IMG/VR virus record: IMGVR_UViG_3300029286_000005
Span: 1 to 40,791 of that record
DNA length: 40,791 nt
Strand: one strand, 5' to 3'
Source: a virus
The first letter of the stretch is position 1. Each line of letters starts with the position of its first letter. Below, piece after piece: positions 30,454 through 38,394 of this stretch. Both the position numbers and the translations under genes were made by a program. The notes under the pieces are model-generated. The model was not told the origin of the DNA. It worked only from the letters and a program-made list of their open reading frames with translations, and searched no databases.

Positions 30454-31493
30454 TGTTCTTCGCTATAAATTCAAATACTGGCGAAAAAGTCAATTCTTTA
30501 ACTATTGAAACAAACCCATCTTATAAATTTATAGAAGAAGAGGTTTGGTATGCCGACCCTGATGAAATTGAAAGTTCTCCAAAAGAAATAGATATAAATA
30601 AAATTGAGGTTCAATTTAGAAAAGGACATCAAGATATAATTAACTTTCTTGGAACAAAATATGATTCCTCTCCACATTTTTTTATTCCTAACAAACACAA
30701 GTTAGGGATTAATGTTATCCCTGAAAGTATAGAACACAAACTAGCAAAAAATTGGATTTACAATAGATTACAAACTTCTAATCTAATTATTTCTTATTGT
30801 CAAGTTAATAAACCCTATAAGTATACAGAAGATATTAATCTATTTGATTTAGAATTAGATAAAGAGAAAATAGGGATTGAAGTATCATCTTCTACTTTTG
30901 GAAATAGAACTTATAGGAGAGCTGATGTAATTTGCCCTTTTAAAGTTAAACATGAAGTTCTTGGAAAAGGAATTGTTTTTGAAATACAATTTGGAAATCA
31001 ATATGAAAAAACAAAAATATCAAGAGAACTTGATTGGGCAATTAGAGGATTTAGTATTGCTTGGTTACATAAAGACAATTTTAATTTTATTTCTGATACT
31101 ATTATTGATTTAAAAAAAGATAAAGTCAATGTTGATAGCTTTGCAAATCTTATAAAACAGAATAATAAATCTTTTGTTAGGGAATTAAAATTGGTTGTTC
31201 AAGATTGTTGTAGAGATTTTGATAATAAAAAATTAGAAATAGAAACAGATATTTTTAATTTATTAGAAAAAGTTAAGCAAGAAATATCAAAAGAAAAAGC
31301 AAAACAAGTCCAATTCAGTATTAGAGATTTAAAAGATATAGTAGCTAATGAATTTCAATCTTTAAAAGGAACTATTCAACCTATTTGTCCAAAATGTAAA
31401 ACACAAATGCTTCTTAAAAAATGGAATGGAGGTATGTTTTGGGGATGTGCAAATTATCCTGATTGTAAATGCACTTCAACTTATGATGAATAA
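30453..31493 (+). CDS. CoiA-like nuclease with C-terminal zinc ribbon
   Basis: A 346-aa protein. The middle carries the CoiA-like nuclease signature: ESIEHKLAKNWI (about 91-102), RRADV (155-159), FEIQF (176-180) and SIAWL (201-205), matching the H, D, ExQ core of that PD-(D/E)XK-type family. A helical region follows (230-300), then a topoisomerase-type C4 zinc ribbon at the end (CPKC about 312-315, then C332 and C338 in CANYPDCKC). CoiA proteins act in DNA uptake or recombination. Here it is coupled to the LSm-like and helicase genes, so a replication or repair role is likely. Confidence 0.82.
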   Translation: MFFAINSNTGEKVNSLTIETNPSYKFIEEEVWYADPDEIESSPKEIDINKIEVQFRKGHQDIINFLGTKYDSSPHFFIPNKHKLGINVIPESIEHKLAKNWIYNRLQTSNLIISYCQVNKPYKYTEDINLFDLELDKEKIGIEVSSSTFGNRTYRRADVICPFKVKHEVLGKGIVFEIQFGNQYEKTKISRELDWAIRGFSIAWLHKDNFNFISDTIIDLKKDKVNVDSFANLIKQNNKSFVRELKLVVQDCCRDFDNKKLEIETDIFNLLEKVKQEISKEKAKQVQFSIRDLKDIVANEFQSLKGTIQPICPKCKTQMLLKKWNGGMFWGCANYPDCKCTSTYDE

Positions 31494-33211
31494 TGAAAAA
31501 ATTGAGGTGGTTAAAAGAATGGCAAGATAGGAAAGTTGGTGATATTTCTAATGCGGGAGAAAAATCTGCTTCAAATTTTGTTAGTCAAGGATTTGCTGAA
31601 TATGTTGAAGAAACTCCTTTAACTTATTCACCATCAAAAACATATCATGTTGGAAAGGATAATATTGCTATTCCTATTGAAGAAAAAGCTAGAAAAGAAT
31701 TAGCCCGTTATCTTTCTGATGTAGCAACTTTAGAAAATAATCATGTTGATTTAGCAACTGAACAAGATTTACAATTATTGAATGTTCTTCCTGATAATTA
31801 TTTAAAATGGTATAAGGAAAAAAAGTTATTAGAAAAGATTACTCCTATTGAGGTTGTTGAAGATGAAGATAACATAAGACAAGCTATTCTAAGACTATTT
31901 GGTAAGCAAAGTTTTGGCAAAGCATCGGAAGTGATGGTTGATTATATTGAAAGCAAACATTCTATTTATACAACAAGAGAAGATAAAGCAAGTGAAATTT
32001 GGATTTACGAAGATGGAGTTTATATTCCTAATGGTAGAAGTATTATCAAAGAGATCATAAGAATAATAATGCAAGAGTATTCTTCAAGTATGTTTCAAAA
32101 TCAAGTGATAAATAAAATTGAGAATGATACTTATATTAATTCAGAAGACTTTTTTAATAATAACTATGTTTATGAAATTCCTGTTCAGAATGGGATTTTA
32201 AATGTTTTAACAAAAGAACTTGTTAAATTTACTCCAAAGAAAATATTCTTCAATAAACTTCCTGTTACTTATGTTCCTGAAAGTAAATGTCCTATGATAG
32301 ATAAATTTCTTACAGATGTTCTTGCTAGTCCTGACGATAAAAAAGTATTCTATGAAATTGCAGGATTTGGATTAATAAAAGAATACATATTTGAAAAATC
32401 TATTATGATGGTTGGTGATGGAAGAAATGGAAAAGGAAAATCATTAGAGTTATTGAAAAGATTAGTTGGTGCAAAGAATTGTTGTAGCTTAAATTTATCT
32501 TCATTAAAACCGGATAGCTTTGCTCTATCAGAATTGTTTGGAAGATTATTTAATCTAGCTGGAGATTTAAGTTCAACTGATTTAAAAGACACTGGAGTTT
32601 TTAAATCACTAACTGGAAGAGATATTATTTCTGCTTCAAGAAAATTTCTAAAGAATATTTACTTTACAAATTATGCTAAAATGGTTTTTGCTTGTAATGA
32701 ACTTCCAAAAGTCTATGATAGTTCTATGGGTTTTTGGGAGAGATGGATACTCTTAGAATTTCCATATAGGTTTGTTGAAAAGGAAGTTTATAAAGAAGCT
32801 GAAGATAAATCTCTTTTAAAAATAAGAGATGAAAATATAATTGATAAAATAACAACTGAAGAAGAACTCTCCGGATTTTTAAATGAAGCACTTGTTGGAC
32901 TTGAAAGAATATTAAAAAACAGAAGATTTAGTTATTCAAAAGGAACAGAAGAAATAAAGAACACTTGGATAAGAAAATCTGATAGCTTCAAAGCGTTTTG
33001 TTTGGACAACATTGAAGAAGAAGTTGAAAGTAAGATTATGAAAAAAGAAATTAGAAGAGCTTACTCCAAGTATTGCAAGAAACATAAGTTGAGAGGAGTT
33101 TCAGATAAGTCAATCAAGATAACACTTGAAGAACAATATGGAGTAAGTGAAGGTTATGTTAATATGTTTGGTAATCAAGAACACTGCTGGGAAGGTATAA
33201 AATGGACATAA
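31493..33211 (+). CDS. SF3/D5-type replicative helicase (P4 family), without visible primase
   Basis: A 572-aa protein. Walker A is GDGRNGKGKS at 308-317, Walker B lies near 355-362 (LFNLAGDLSS), and FACNELPKVYDSSMGFWERW is the sensor/motif C region typical of phage/plasmid D5-like helicases. A D5 N-terminal-type domain precedes it (about 190-300). No primase motifs are seen in the first 190 residues. A winged-helix end (about 500-572) is expected. This is the best candidate for the element's replication initiator helicase. Its ATG overlaps the CoiA-like stop. Confidence 0.9.
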   Translation: MKKLRWLKEWQDRKVGDISNAGEKSASNFVSQGFAEYVEETPLTYSPSKTYHVGKDNIAIPIEEKARKELARYLSDVATLENNHVDLATEQDLQLLNVLPDNYLKWYKEKKLLEKITPIEVVEDEDNIRQAILRLFGKQSFGKASEVMVDYIESKHSIYTTREDKASEIWIYEDGVYIPNGRSIIKEIIRIIMQEYSSSMFQNQVINKIENDTYINSEDFFNNNYVYEIPVQNGILNVLTKELVKFTPKKIFFNKLPVTYVPESKCPMIDKFLTDVLASPDDKKVFYEIAGFGLIKEYIFEKSIMMVGDGRNGKGKSLELLKRLVGAKNCCSLNLSSLKPDSFALSELFGRLFNLAGDLSSTDLKDTGVFKSLTGRDIISASRKFLKNIYFTNYAKMVFACNELPKVYDSSMGFWERWILLEFPYRFVEKEVYKEAEDKSLLKIRDENIIDKITTEEELSGFLNEALVGLERILKNRRFSYSKGTEEIKNTWIRKSDSFKAFCLDNIEEEVESKIMKKEIRRAYSKYCKKHKLRGVSDKSIKITLEEQYGVSEGYVNMFGNQEHCWEGIKWT

Positions 33212-33373
33212 TAATATTTAATACAGTATATTCAGGGTATGCAGGGTTTTTGGTATAGTTAAAATACATTATTATAATGCTTTTAAACAATGTCAAAAAA
33301 GGTGCATACCCTGCATAGCTATATTAAAAGATTATATTAAAAGATTAAAGATATTAAAAGAGTATATTAAAAG
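33212..33373. repeat. Repeat-bearing gap: 11-bp inverted repeat and four ATATTAAAAG copies
   Basis: Between helicase and resolvase genes lie a 12-mer ATTTAATACAGT (33216-33227) shared with the large non-coding gap, an inverted repeat CAGGGTATGCA (33233-33243) / TGCATACCCTG (33303-33313), and four direct copies of ATATTAAAAG at 33321, 33334, 33351 and 33364, spaced 13, 17 and 13. The last copy abuts ATG 33374. Iteron-like arrays next to a helicase suggest an origin or a regulatory array. Confidence 0.6.
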
Positions 33374-33652
33374 ATGACAAATTATATAAACGGAAGAGCA
33401 AGAGAATATCGTATCATGAATAAACTTAAAGAAAAGGGTTGGGTAGTTTGTCGTACAGCTGGAAGCCATTCACCAATTGATCTCATAGCAATCAATCCAA
33501 AAGATATTAAAATTATTTTTATACAGTGCAAACCTAAGTCCATGTCAAACAAAGCAAAGGAGAGATTAGAGAAAGAGCATGCTTGGCTTAATAATGAATT
33601 CATTTGTAACTTTAAAGTTGTATCACTTGAGAAGGAGTTAGGTTTATGTTAG
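33374..33652 (+). CDS. Archaeal Holliday junction resolvase-like protein (Hjc-type)
   Basis: A 92-aa protein, shorter than typical Hjc (about 120-140 aa), but with the active-site set in order: E11 (GRAREYRIMNKL), R27 and S31 (CRTAGSHS), D36 (SPIDLIA), and Q51/K53 (FIQCKPK). Family members cut four-way DNA junctions. Here it would resolve replication or recombination intermediates, next to helicase and CoiA-like genes. It is followed by an overlapping gene (ATG 33646 inside its end). Confidence 0.85.
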   Translation: MTNYINGRAREYRIMNKLKEKGWVVCRTAGSHSPIDLIAINPKDIKIIFIQCKPKSMSNKAKERLEKEHAWLNNEFICNFKVVSLEKELGLC

Positions 33653-33993
33653 CACAGATAATGAGCGCATTTGTAATGATTATTGTTGCAGTTAGTTTAT
33701 ATCCTTTAATAGTTGAACAAGTTCAATCAGTTGCAGTTCAACAGAATGCAACTTCTACTTCATCAGAATTTGCAACAATGGCATTATCCACTTTTCCCTT
33801 ATTTTTTGCAATAGCTATGGGCGTTGCAATACTTGGAGTTGTTATAACAACTCTAAAAGGATTTTCAGATTATTCAGAAGATTATGAAGAAGAGAATGAA
33901 GATATTCCTGCGGAAGAGAAACCACACAAGCAAACTTATTTAGAATATGTCAAGGAGAGAATAGCGGCGCAAAAGCTAATTCATAATTCATAA
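33646..33993 (+). CDS. Two-helix membrane protein, MCP-like paralogue with acidic tail
   Basis: A 115-aa protein: hydrophobic helices at about 4-24 and 48-68, a polar Ser/Thr loop between them (QQNATSTSSEF), and an acidic then basic cytoplasmic tail (75-115). The segment VSLYPLIVEQVQSV closely follows VSLIGPIADQVNTA of the 76-aa coat-like protein at 29875-30105, at the same place after the first helix. It is therefore a likely relative placed in the replication arm, perhaps a membrane anchor for the replication or packaging machinery. GGAG lies eight bases before the ATG. Confidence 0.75.
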   Translation: MLAQIMSAFVMIIVAVSLYPLIVEQVQSVAVQQNATSTSSEFATMALSTFPLFFAIAMGVAILGVVITTLKGFSDYSEDYEEENEDIPAEEKPHKQTYLEYVKERIAAQKLIHNS

Positions 33994-34184
33994 TGGAAGA
34001 CATAAAAAATAGCAAAAGAGTAATTGAAAAAACAATAAGTTATATTTTTACTTTTGTTGGAATATTTAGTGCTGGATTTATTTTAGGAAATGTTGGAAAA
34101 TCTGGATTATTAGCAAGTGGTTTTCTAACTTTATGTTCATTAACTATATTTGGATTGGAGGAAACAAAACATGGAACAAACTAA
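33993..34184 (+). CDS. Small membrane protein, two TM helices
   Basis: A 63-aa protein with a short charged N-terminus (DIKNSKRVIEK) and hydrophobic helices at about 15-32 and 36-53, with a charged end. The start overlaps the preceding stop (TAATG) and its end overlaps the next gene, so it is co-translated. Function unknown. Confidence 0.65.
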   Translation: MEDIKNSKRVIEKTISYIFTFVGIFSAGFILGNVGKSGLLASGFLTLCSLTIFGLEETKHGTN

Positions 34185-34317
34185 AAATAGCTTTTGCGAA
34201 CCTTTTTATTATACAAGAAAAGCAAATATAGAAATTGAAAAGACTAGAAAAGAAGTTGAAAAAATAGAACAAGAAATAATAGATATTCAATTTAAAATGT
34301 TGAGGTGTATAAGATGA
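34171..34317 (+). CDS. Short coiled-coil protein (48 aa)
   Basis: A 48-aa ORF: an N-terminal polar part with one cysteine, then a charged coiled coil (NIEIEKTRKEVEKIEQEI). GGAGG (34157-34161) is nine bases upstream of the ATG. It may oligomerise with the neighbouring membrane protein. Unrecognised. Confidence 0.58.
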   Translation: MEQTKNSFCEPFYYTRKANIEIEKTRKEVEKIEQEIIDIQFKMLRCIR

Positions 34318-34409
34318 AGTGCAGAATTGACATCAAAAAAGAATAACTAAAACTTTACTTAAACAAACTTAAACTTACTATAAACAAAAGACATCAAAGA
34401 AGGAATAAA

Positions 34410-35162
34410 ATGAAAGAACAAATTAGAATGAATGAAATTTTAAACACATTAAAAGGAATGGAAGCAAGAATGAACAATATTCAAACTACAATAAATAATC
34501 AAACAGAAGCGATTAAAATATTTAGAGAATTAATTAATAGTCCACAAGTCACCAATAATAAAGGAGTATCGGTGGTGTCTGCTCCCTTGTCGGACACTTT
34601 CGCAGAGTCAACCAAAGAGGAACTCATAAATGAAACCTTGAGGAGAATAACTGATAAAGATATTAGGGATATGACAAGAATAAGATTAAGAGGTATAATA
34701 GGAAAAGCGTTAGATTTAAAACAAGAAAATAAATCTAAAGGATGTTATAAGACATTTAGATATAAACATGGAACAAAGGAAATGTGGGTTCATTGTGGAG
34801 ATATAGTAACAAATCCTATTAAACTTGTTTTATGTCCAGATTGCAAAGATTTTGAAGAACACAAGAAACATTGTGGATGTTGTGATGAAATAAAGAAAGG
34901 ATGTGGAAATAAAGTTTATGATAGAGATGGACATTCTTATTTTACTTGTGGAAAAATGGATGATGCTTTTATTCCTTCAATAAAATTATGTGATAAATGC
35001 ACAAAACAAGACAAAAGTGTACTATTTAATGATACAGTAAATGATACAGTAAAAAAAGATAATTCAATTAAACAACTTTTAGATAGAGATTATATTTCTG
35101 ATAAGGATATGTGTAATTTTATGGATAAAGTTAAAGATTCGCAAAAGGGAAGGTGTAAGTAA
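34410..35162 (+). CDS. Coiled-coil and cysteine-rich zinc-binding protein
   Basis: A 250-aa protein. Residues 1-50 form a coiled coil (MNEILNTLKGMEARMNN), then a helical linker (51-108). The C-terminal half (about 115-205) has many Cys/His zinc ligands (CYKTF, VHCGD, CPDC, HKKHCGCC, CGNKVYDRDGH..FTCGK, CDKC), arranged like two rubredoxin- or treble-clef-like ribbons. Dimeric zinc proteins of this type may bind nucleic acid. The end SQKGRCK, with the DNA following it, is repeated in the next gene. AAGGA precedes the ATG. Confidence 0.7.
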   Translation: MKEQIRMNEILNTLKGMEARMNNIQTTINNQTEAIKIFRELINSPQVTNNKGVSVVSAPLSDTFAESTKEELINETLRRITDKDIRDMTRIRLRGIIGKALDLKQENKSKGCYKTFRYKHGTKEMWVHCGDIVTNPIKLVLCPDCKDFEEHKKHCGCCDEIKKGCGNKVYDRDGHSYFTCGKMDDAFIPSIKLCDKCTKQDKSVLFNDTVNDTVKKDNSIKQLLDRDYISDKDMCNFMDKVKDSQKGRCK

Positions 35163-35163
35163 A

Positions 35164-35367
35164 ATGCCTAAGAAACTATATATTTGTGAGATATGTGGAA
35201 AGAGAAATGATAAGACACAAATTGTTTGTTGTAAATGTGTTGAGAGAGATTTATTGGCTTTAAATAATAAAATTAAAGTATTAGAAAGAAAGATAAGTAT
35301 TTTAGAAGACCCACTAAATGAAATTTTTGTAGATAAACAGACATCGCAAAAGGGAAGGAGTATGTAA
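35164..35367 (+). CDS. Small zinc-ribbon coiled-coil protein
   Basis: A 67-aa protein with CEIC and CCKC pairs (residues 8-26) followed by a coiled coil (LLALNNKIKVLERKISIL) and a tail ending SQKGRSM. It looks like a shortened echo of the preceding gene, joining a zinc unit to a coiled coil, and shares the same final DNA module. It is joined by TAAAATG on both sides. Confidence 0.66.
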   Translation: MPKKLYICEICGKRNDKTQIVCCKCVERDLLALNNKIKVLERKISILEDPLNEIFVDKQTSQKGRSM

Positions 35368-35368
35368 A

Positions 35369-35527
35369 ATGAATAAAGAATTAATAAATAGATTTTTAGT
35401 AGAAAGATATTTCATAGAAATAAATCCATTATTAAGACCTATTCATAGAATAATTAAAAGAAAAAGTAGTGTTTTAACAAAAAGAGAAATGTTAGAGTAT
35501 TTAAATGAAAATAGGTTTAGTGAATGA
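35369..35527 (+). CDS. Small basic protein (52 aa)
   Basis: A 52-aa basic helical ORF (NKELINRFLVERYFIEIN, then PIHRIIKRKSSVLTKREMLEYL). It is preceded by AAGGAG and TAAAATG and overlaps the methyltransferase start (ATGA). Function unknown; the basic character and helices suggest nucleic-acid binding. Confidence 0.6.
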   Translation: MNKELINRFLVERYFIEINPLLRPIHRIIKRKSSVLTKREMLEYLNENRFSE

Positions 35528-36144
35528 TAGTCTTAGAATTATTCTCTGGAACTGCAAGTTTTAGTAAGGTAGCAAGAGAAAGGAATCATAAGACTTTTAC
35601 TATTGATTTTGATAAACAATTTAATCCAGATTTATGTATTGATATTTTAGATTTTAATATTAATATGCTTCCAGAAGAATTTAAACATCCAGATATTATT
35701 TGGGCAAGTCCACCATGCACAACTTTTAGTGTTGCAAGTATATCTACTCATTGGAAAGGTGGGAAAAATGCTTATATTCCAAAAAGCAAAGAGTCTGAAG
35801 TAGGACTAAAAATATTGGAAAAAACAAAAGAAATCATTAAAGAGTTAGAACCTAAGTTTTATGTTATAGAAAATCCTAGAGGAGTTATGAGAAAGTTTAT
35901 GCCAGAAGTGAATAGACAAACAGTTACTTATTGTCAATATGGGGATCAGAGAATGAAACCAACAGATATTTGGACTAACATAAACTTTATAGGAAGAAGA
36001 TGTAAGAATAATTCTAAATGTCATGTATCTGCTCCAAGAGGTTCAAGAACAGGAACACAGGGCTTAAAGGGAGCAAAAGAAAGAAGTGTTATTCCACCTA
36101 TGCTTTGTAAAGAAATATTAAATAGCTGTTCGCAAAAGGAGTAA
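35524..36144 (+). CDS. C5 cytosine-specific DNA methyltransferase (short phage type)
   Basis: A 206-aa enzyme. Motif I is LELFSGTASFSKVA (4-17), which binds S-adenosylmethionine. Motif IV is SPPCTTFS (62-69) with catalytic C65. ENP (116-118) stands where C5 enzymes usually have ENV, as in short phage versions. TYCQYGDQRMKPTDIWTN fits the later region. The short length means a minimal target-recognition part. No restriction enzyme is encoded nearby, so it probably marks or protects the element's own DNA. It ends with the SQK tail module shared with neighbouring genes. Confidence 0.9.
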   Translation: MIVLELFSGTASFSKVARERNHKTFTIDFDKQFNPDLCIDILDFNINMLPEEFKHPDIIWASPPCTTFSVASISTHWKGGKNAYIPKSKESEVGLKILEKTKEIIKELEPKFYVIENPRGVMRKFMPEVNRQTVTYCQYGDQRMKPTDIWTNINFIGRRCKNNSKCHVSAPRGSRTGTQGLKGAKERSVIPPMLCKEILNSCSQKE

Positions 36145-36147
36145 AAT

Positions 36148-36345
36148 ATGAAAGAGATAATAATTCACATAAGAGAAGTCAATGGAAAAATTGGACATAG
36201 AGTAGCTAAAAACTTTCCTGAAGACGCAAAGAGTATTGCAGACTTCATTGGGCGCTTAGAAATAATCAAACATGAGGAGTTAGAAAAACTTATAAACAAT
36301 GAACAAGTTGAAAATAAGAAAGAAGATGGTGAAGAAAGAAGTTAA
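36148..36345 (+). CDS. Hypothetical 65-aa protein
   Basis: A 65-aa protein: a beta-type N-terminus (MKEIIIHIREVNGKIGHRV) and a charged helical remainder (DFIGRLEIIKHEELEKLI). AAGGAG lies nine bases before the ATG. Unknown function. It overlaps the next gene by 20 bases. Confidence 0.62.
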   Translation: MKEIIIHIREVNGKIGHRVAKNFPEDAKSIADFIGRLEIIKHEELEKLINNEQVENKKEDGEERS

Positions 36346-36574
36346 TTTTGAAAAAGTTGTTAAGTGGGAAGGAAAGTATGATTACATTAATGCTTATTGT
36401 GTTTTATTAATTTTTAATATTATCTTTTGTCTTATTGCAATTACTTTATCCTGGAACCATTGGAGTTGCTTATGTTTTATTTTTTGGTTAGCGGTTAATA
36501 TTTTTACAGCATTGATAGGATTTTTAGATTTAGAAAGAAAAGTATATTGGAGAAGAGTAAATGGGAAAGTTTGA
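36326..36574 (+). CDS. Membrane protein, two TM helices
   Basis: An 82-aa protein from ATG 36326; an in-frame ATG at 36299 is possible but overlaps more of the previous gene. Helices lie at about 22-40 and 45-65, with a charged N-terminus and basic C-terminal end (ERKVYWRRVNGKV). It overlaps the next gene by 14 bases. Function unknown. Confidence 0.64.
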   Translation: MVKKEVNFEKVVKWEGKYDYINAYCVLLIFNIIFCLIAITLSWNHWSCLCFIFWLAVNIFTALIGFLDLERKVYWRRVNGKV

Positions 36575-37004
36575 TTTTAAAAGTGGGGACCCACTTGACG
36601 CTTCACTTGGATTAATAATGAGGCTGAACAAGTTATGGTTTGAAGCTGATGATTATGCTAAGCAAGGTAACTTTAAAGATTGGAATGTTATCCTTGATTG
36701 TATTTTCAGAAATCTTTTATATAAAGAACAGCTTGATATTGAGTTCGGAGAGAATGATGAAGTATTGAAAGTAAAGTTAAACAAGTTCGACCAAAATTTA
36801 TATAACTGGCTTAACAAAGAAGTTAAACTTGCTTCAAAGGAATTTAAGAACATAAAATCTAAAGCACATTATGAAGATTCAAAAGAGAAGTTGTATAATG
36901 CACTGCAACTTAAAGACATTGGACTTAGAAAATTTATGTTTGAATTAAAATTATACTTAAAGACAGGCGATAGAAATCCAGCTAACGCAATGTGGGGTGG
37001 ATGA
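36561..37004 (+). CDS. Conserved-looking helical protein
   Basis: A 147-aa soluble, all-helical protein. The opening DPLDASLGLIMRLNKLWFEADDYA and the middle FRNLLYKEQLDIEF are of the kind found in small phage and viral proteins encoded beside packaging ATPases as I remember them, function unknown. It overlaps both neighbours by a few bases. No cysteine motifs and no TM. Confidence 0.68.
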   Translation: MGKFDFKSGDPLDASLGLIMRLNKLWFEADDYAKQGNFKDWNVILDCIFRNLLYKEQLDIEFGENDEVLKVKLNKFDQNLYNWLNKEVKLASKEFKNIKSKAHYEDSKEKLYNALQLKDIGLRKFMFELKLYLKTGDRNPANAMWGG

Positions 37005-37222
37005 TGCCCACAAAAGTTTATACTTCTGAAATAAGATTAAAATTAACACCTGAACAAAAGAAAAGAATATTAGATCAAGCACAAGTTAAATCTATTCAGA
37101 AGAACAGATTTATTTCTGGAACCGAATTTACAAGGATTGTTGTTATGAAGTATGTGAAAGAGATGGAGGACAAAGCAAATGCTAACATTCGAACAAGCAC
37201 TAAAGAAAATTTGGAAGAATAA
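37001..37222 (+). CDS. Ribbon-helix-helix-like DNA-binding protein
   Basis: A 73-aa protein. Residues 4-15 form a strand (TKVYTSEIRLKL), followed by two helices (TPEQKKRILDQAQVKS and SGTEFTRIVVMKYVKEME), the Arc/MetJ ribbon-helix-helix plan. It may repress one of the paired promoters of this element. ATG 37001 overlaps the preceding stop (ATGA). Assigned by layout only. Confidence 0.6.
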   Translation: MMPTKVYTSEIRLKLTPEQKKRILDQAQVKSIQKNRFISGTEFTRIVVMKYVKEMEDKANANIRTSTKENLEE

Positions 37223-37400
37223 TAACATTGAGTTAGTTGGATTAGGAATGATTATTCTTTCAGGTATGAATTTTCTAAATAGTCGTTGGAGTTTATTAAC
37301 ATTCGTAGAATTTGCAGCAGTTTGTTGGGGAACTTCTTATCTAATCAGTAAACCAAAAGAAAAAAAGAGGAAATATGTCACTGCATGTAACAAACATTAA
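37179..37400 (+). CDS. Small membrane protein, one to two TM helices
   Basis: A 73-aa protein: an amphipathic N-terminus, hydrophobic helices at about 17-31 and 38-56, and a basic end (KPKEKKRKYV). GGAGG lies nine bases before the ATG. It overlaps the ATPase gene by 26 bases, so the two are co-translated, and it may tether the ATPase to the membrane. Confidence 0.63.
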   Translation: MLTFEQALKKIWKNNNIELVGLGMIILSGMNFLNSRWSLLTFVEFAAVCWGTSYLISKPKEKKRKYVTACNKH

Positions 37401-38394
37401 GGGAACCTTTGATGATGGGAGAGAAGCAACTGGATTTTATATAGATGGATATTTATGTCATAACCTTTTAGGGATTACTGCTTACTTAAAAAAGAAATGG
37501 GATGTAGTTGCTATTGTTTCAGGACATGGAAAGGTTAGAGTTGGAAAATCTACGCTTGCTTTTCAAGTTGCTTCACTGATTGCTTGGATTAATGCTGGCG
37601 GAAGAATAGATATGGAGTTAGTTAAGAACACTCAAGGCAAAACAGGTTGGAAAGTTAACAAAGTTAAGAACCCAACCGAACCAATCAAGTTCTCTCTTGA
37701 AGAAAATGTTGTATTCAGTGCAATGGACTTAAAGAACACTGCAACGAAGCTGCATGAGAAGTATGGAAAGAACCAAATCATCATTTATGATGAAGGAAGA
37801 GAGGGTCTTGAAGGAGCACGAGCTATGGAAAACTTAAATAAAGTTATGCAAGACTTTTTCCAGGAGTGCGGTTACATGGGACACATAATTTTGATTGTTC
37901 TTCCAAACTATTTTAAACTTCATGAGGACTATTCGGTTAGCCGATCATTATTTTTGATAGATGCGTTCCATGACAAGCATAAGAAGAGAGGTTACTTCAA
38001 TTTTTACAATGAAACAGATAAAGAATGGTTATATTTTCTTGGAAAGAAAAGAATTGGGATAACTCAGAAGTATAAATCCCATAGAGAAACCTTTTGGGGA
38101 CGATTTACAAGCTGGTTTCCGTTTGATAGAGTGGAATATGAAAGATTAAAGGGTGAAGCATTAAAGAACAGGGCTAAAAGCAGGAGAGAAGTTCAATACA
38201 AGTTACATAGAGATGCTTTAGTGTATGCTATGCACTCAGAAATAGGAAAAATTCCCTGGACTGCTAAGAAAATTGCAGAAGTAATTGAAAAAATCTCCAA
38301 GCAACCTATTTCTGTGGACACAGTAGAAAAAATTAGTGAGATTATGCACAAAAAGGTTCAAGAAGAGACTGAGAACGAGGCAGAAACAACCTAA
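37375..38394 (+). CDS. P-loop ATPase, viral morphogenesis/packaging type
   Basis: A 339-aa protein. Walker A is GKVRVGKST (52-60) and Walker B is IIIYDE (135-140), followed by GREGLEGARAMENLNKVMQDFF and ILIVLPNYFKLHEDYSVSRS, with sensor-like polar residues. The pattern belongs to the Zot/FtsK-HerA-like group of ATPases found in phages and archaeal viruses that move DNA or assemble particles at membranes. The C-terminal 110 residues are basic and helical. No TM segment is visible, but the neighbouring small membrane protein could supply one. It is the strongest candidate for the genome-translocating motor. Confidence 0.82.
   Translation: MSLHVTNIKGTFDDGREATGFYIDGYLCHNLLGITAYLKKKWDVVAIVSGHGKVRVGKSTLAFQVASLIAWINAGGRIDMELVKNTQGKTGWKVNKVKNPTEPIKFSLEENVVFSAMDLKNTATKLHEKYGKNQIIIYDEGREGLEGARAMENLNKVMQDFFQECGYMGHIILIVLPNYFKLHEDYSVSRSLFLIDAFHDKHKKRGYFNFYNETDKEWLYFLGKKRIGITQKYKSHRETFWGRFTSWFPFDRVEYERLKGEALKNRAKSRREVQYKLHRDALVYAMHSEIGKIPWTAKKIAEVIEKISKQPISVDTVEKISEIMHKKVQEETENEAETT

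Noticed and set aside
33321-33373. CRISPR-like array
   Set aside because: The repeat unit is only 10 bases with 3-7-base gaps, so there is no room for spacers; it is an iteron- or TATA-like array.
34314-34346. 10-codon ORF after the coiled-coil gene
   Set aside because: Too short, with no feature beyond an ATGA overlap; it may only be chance.
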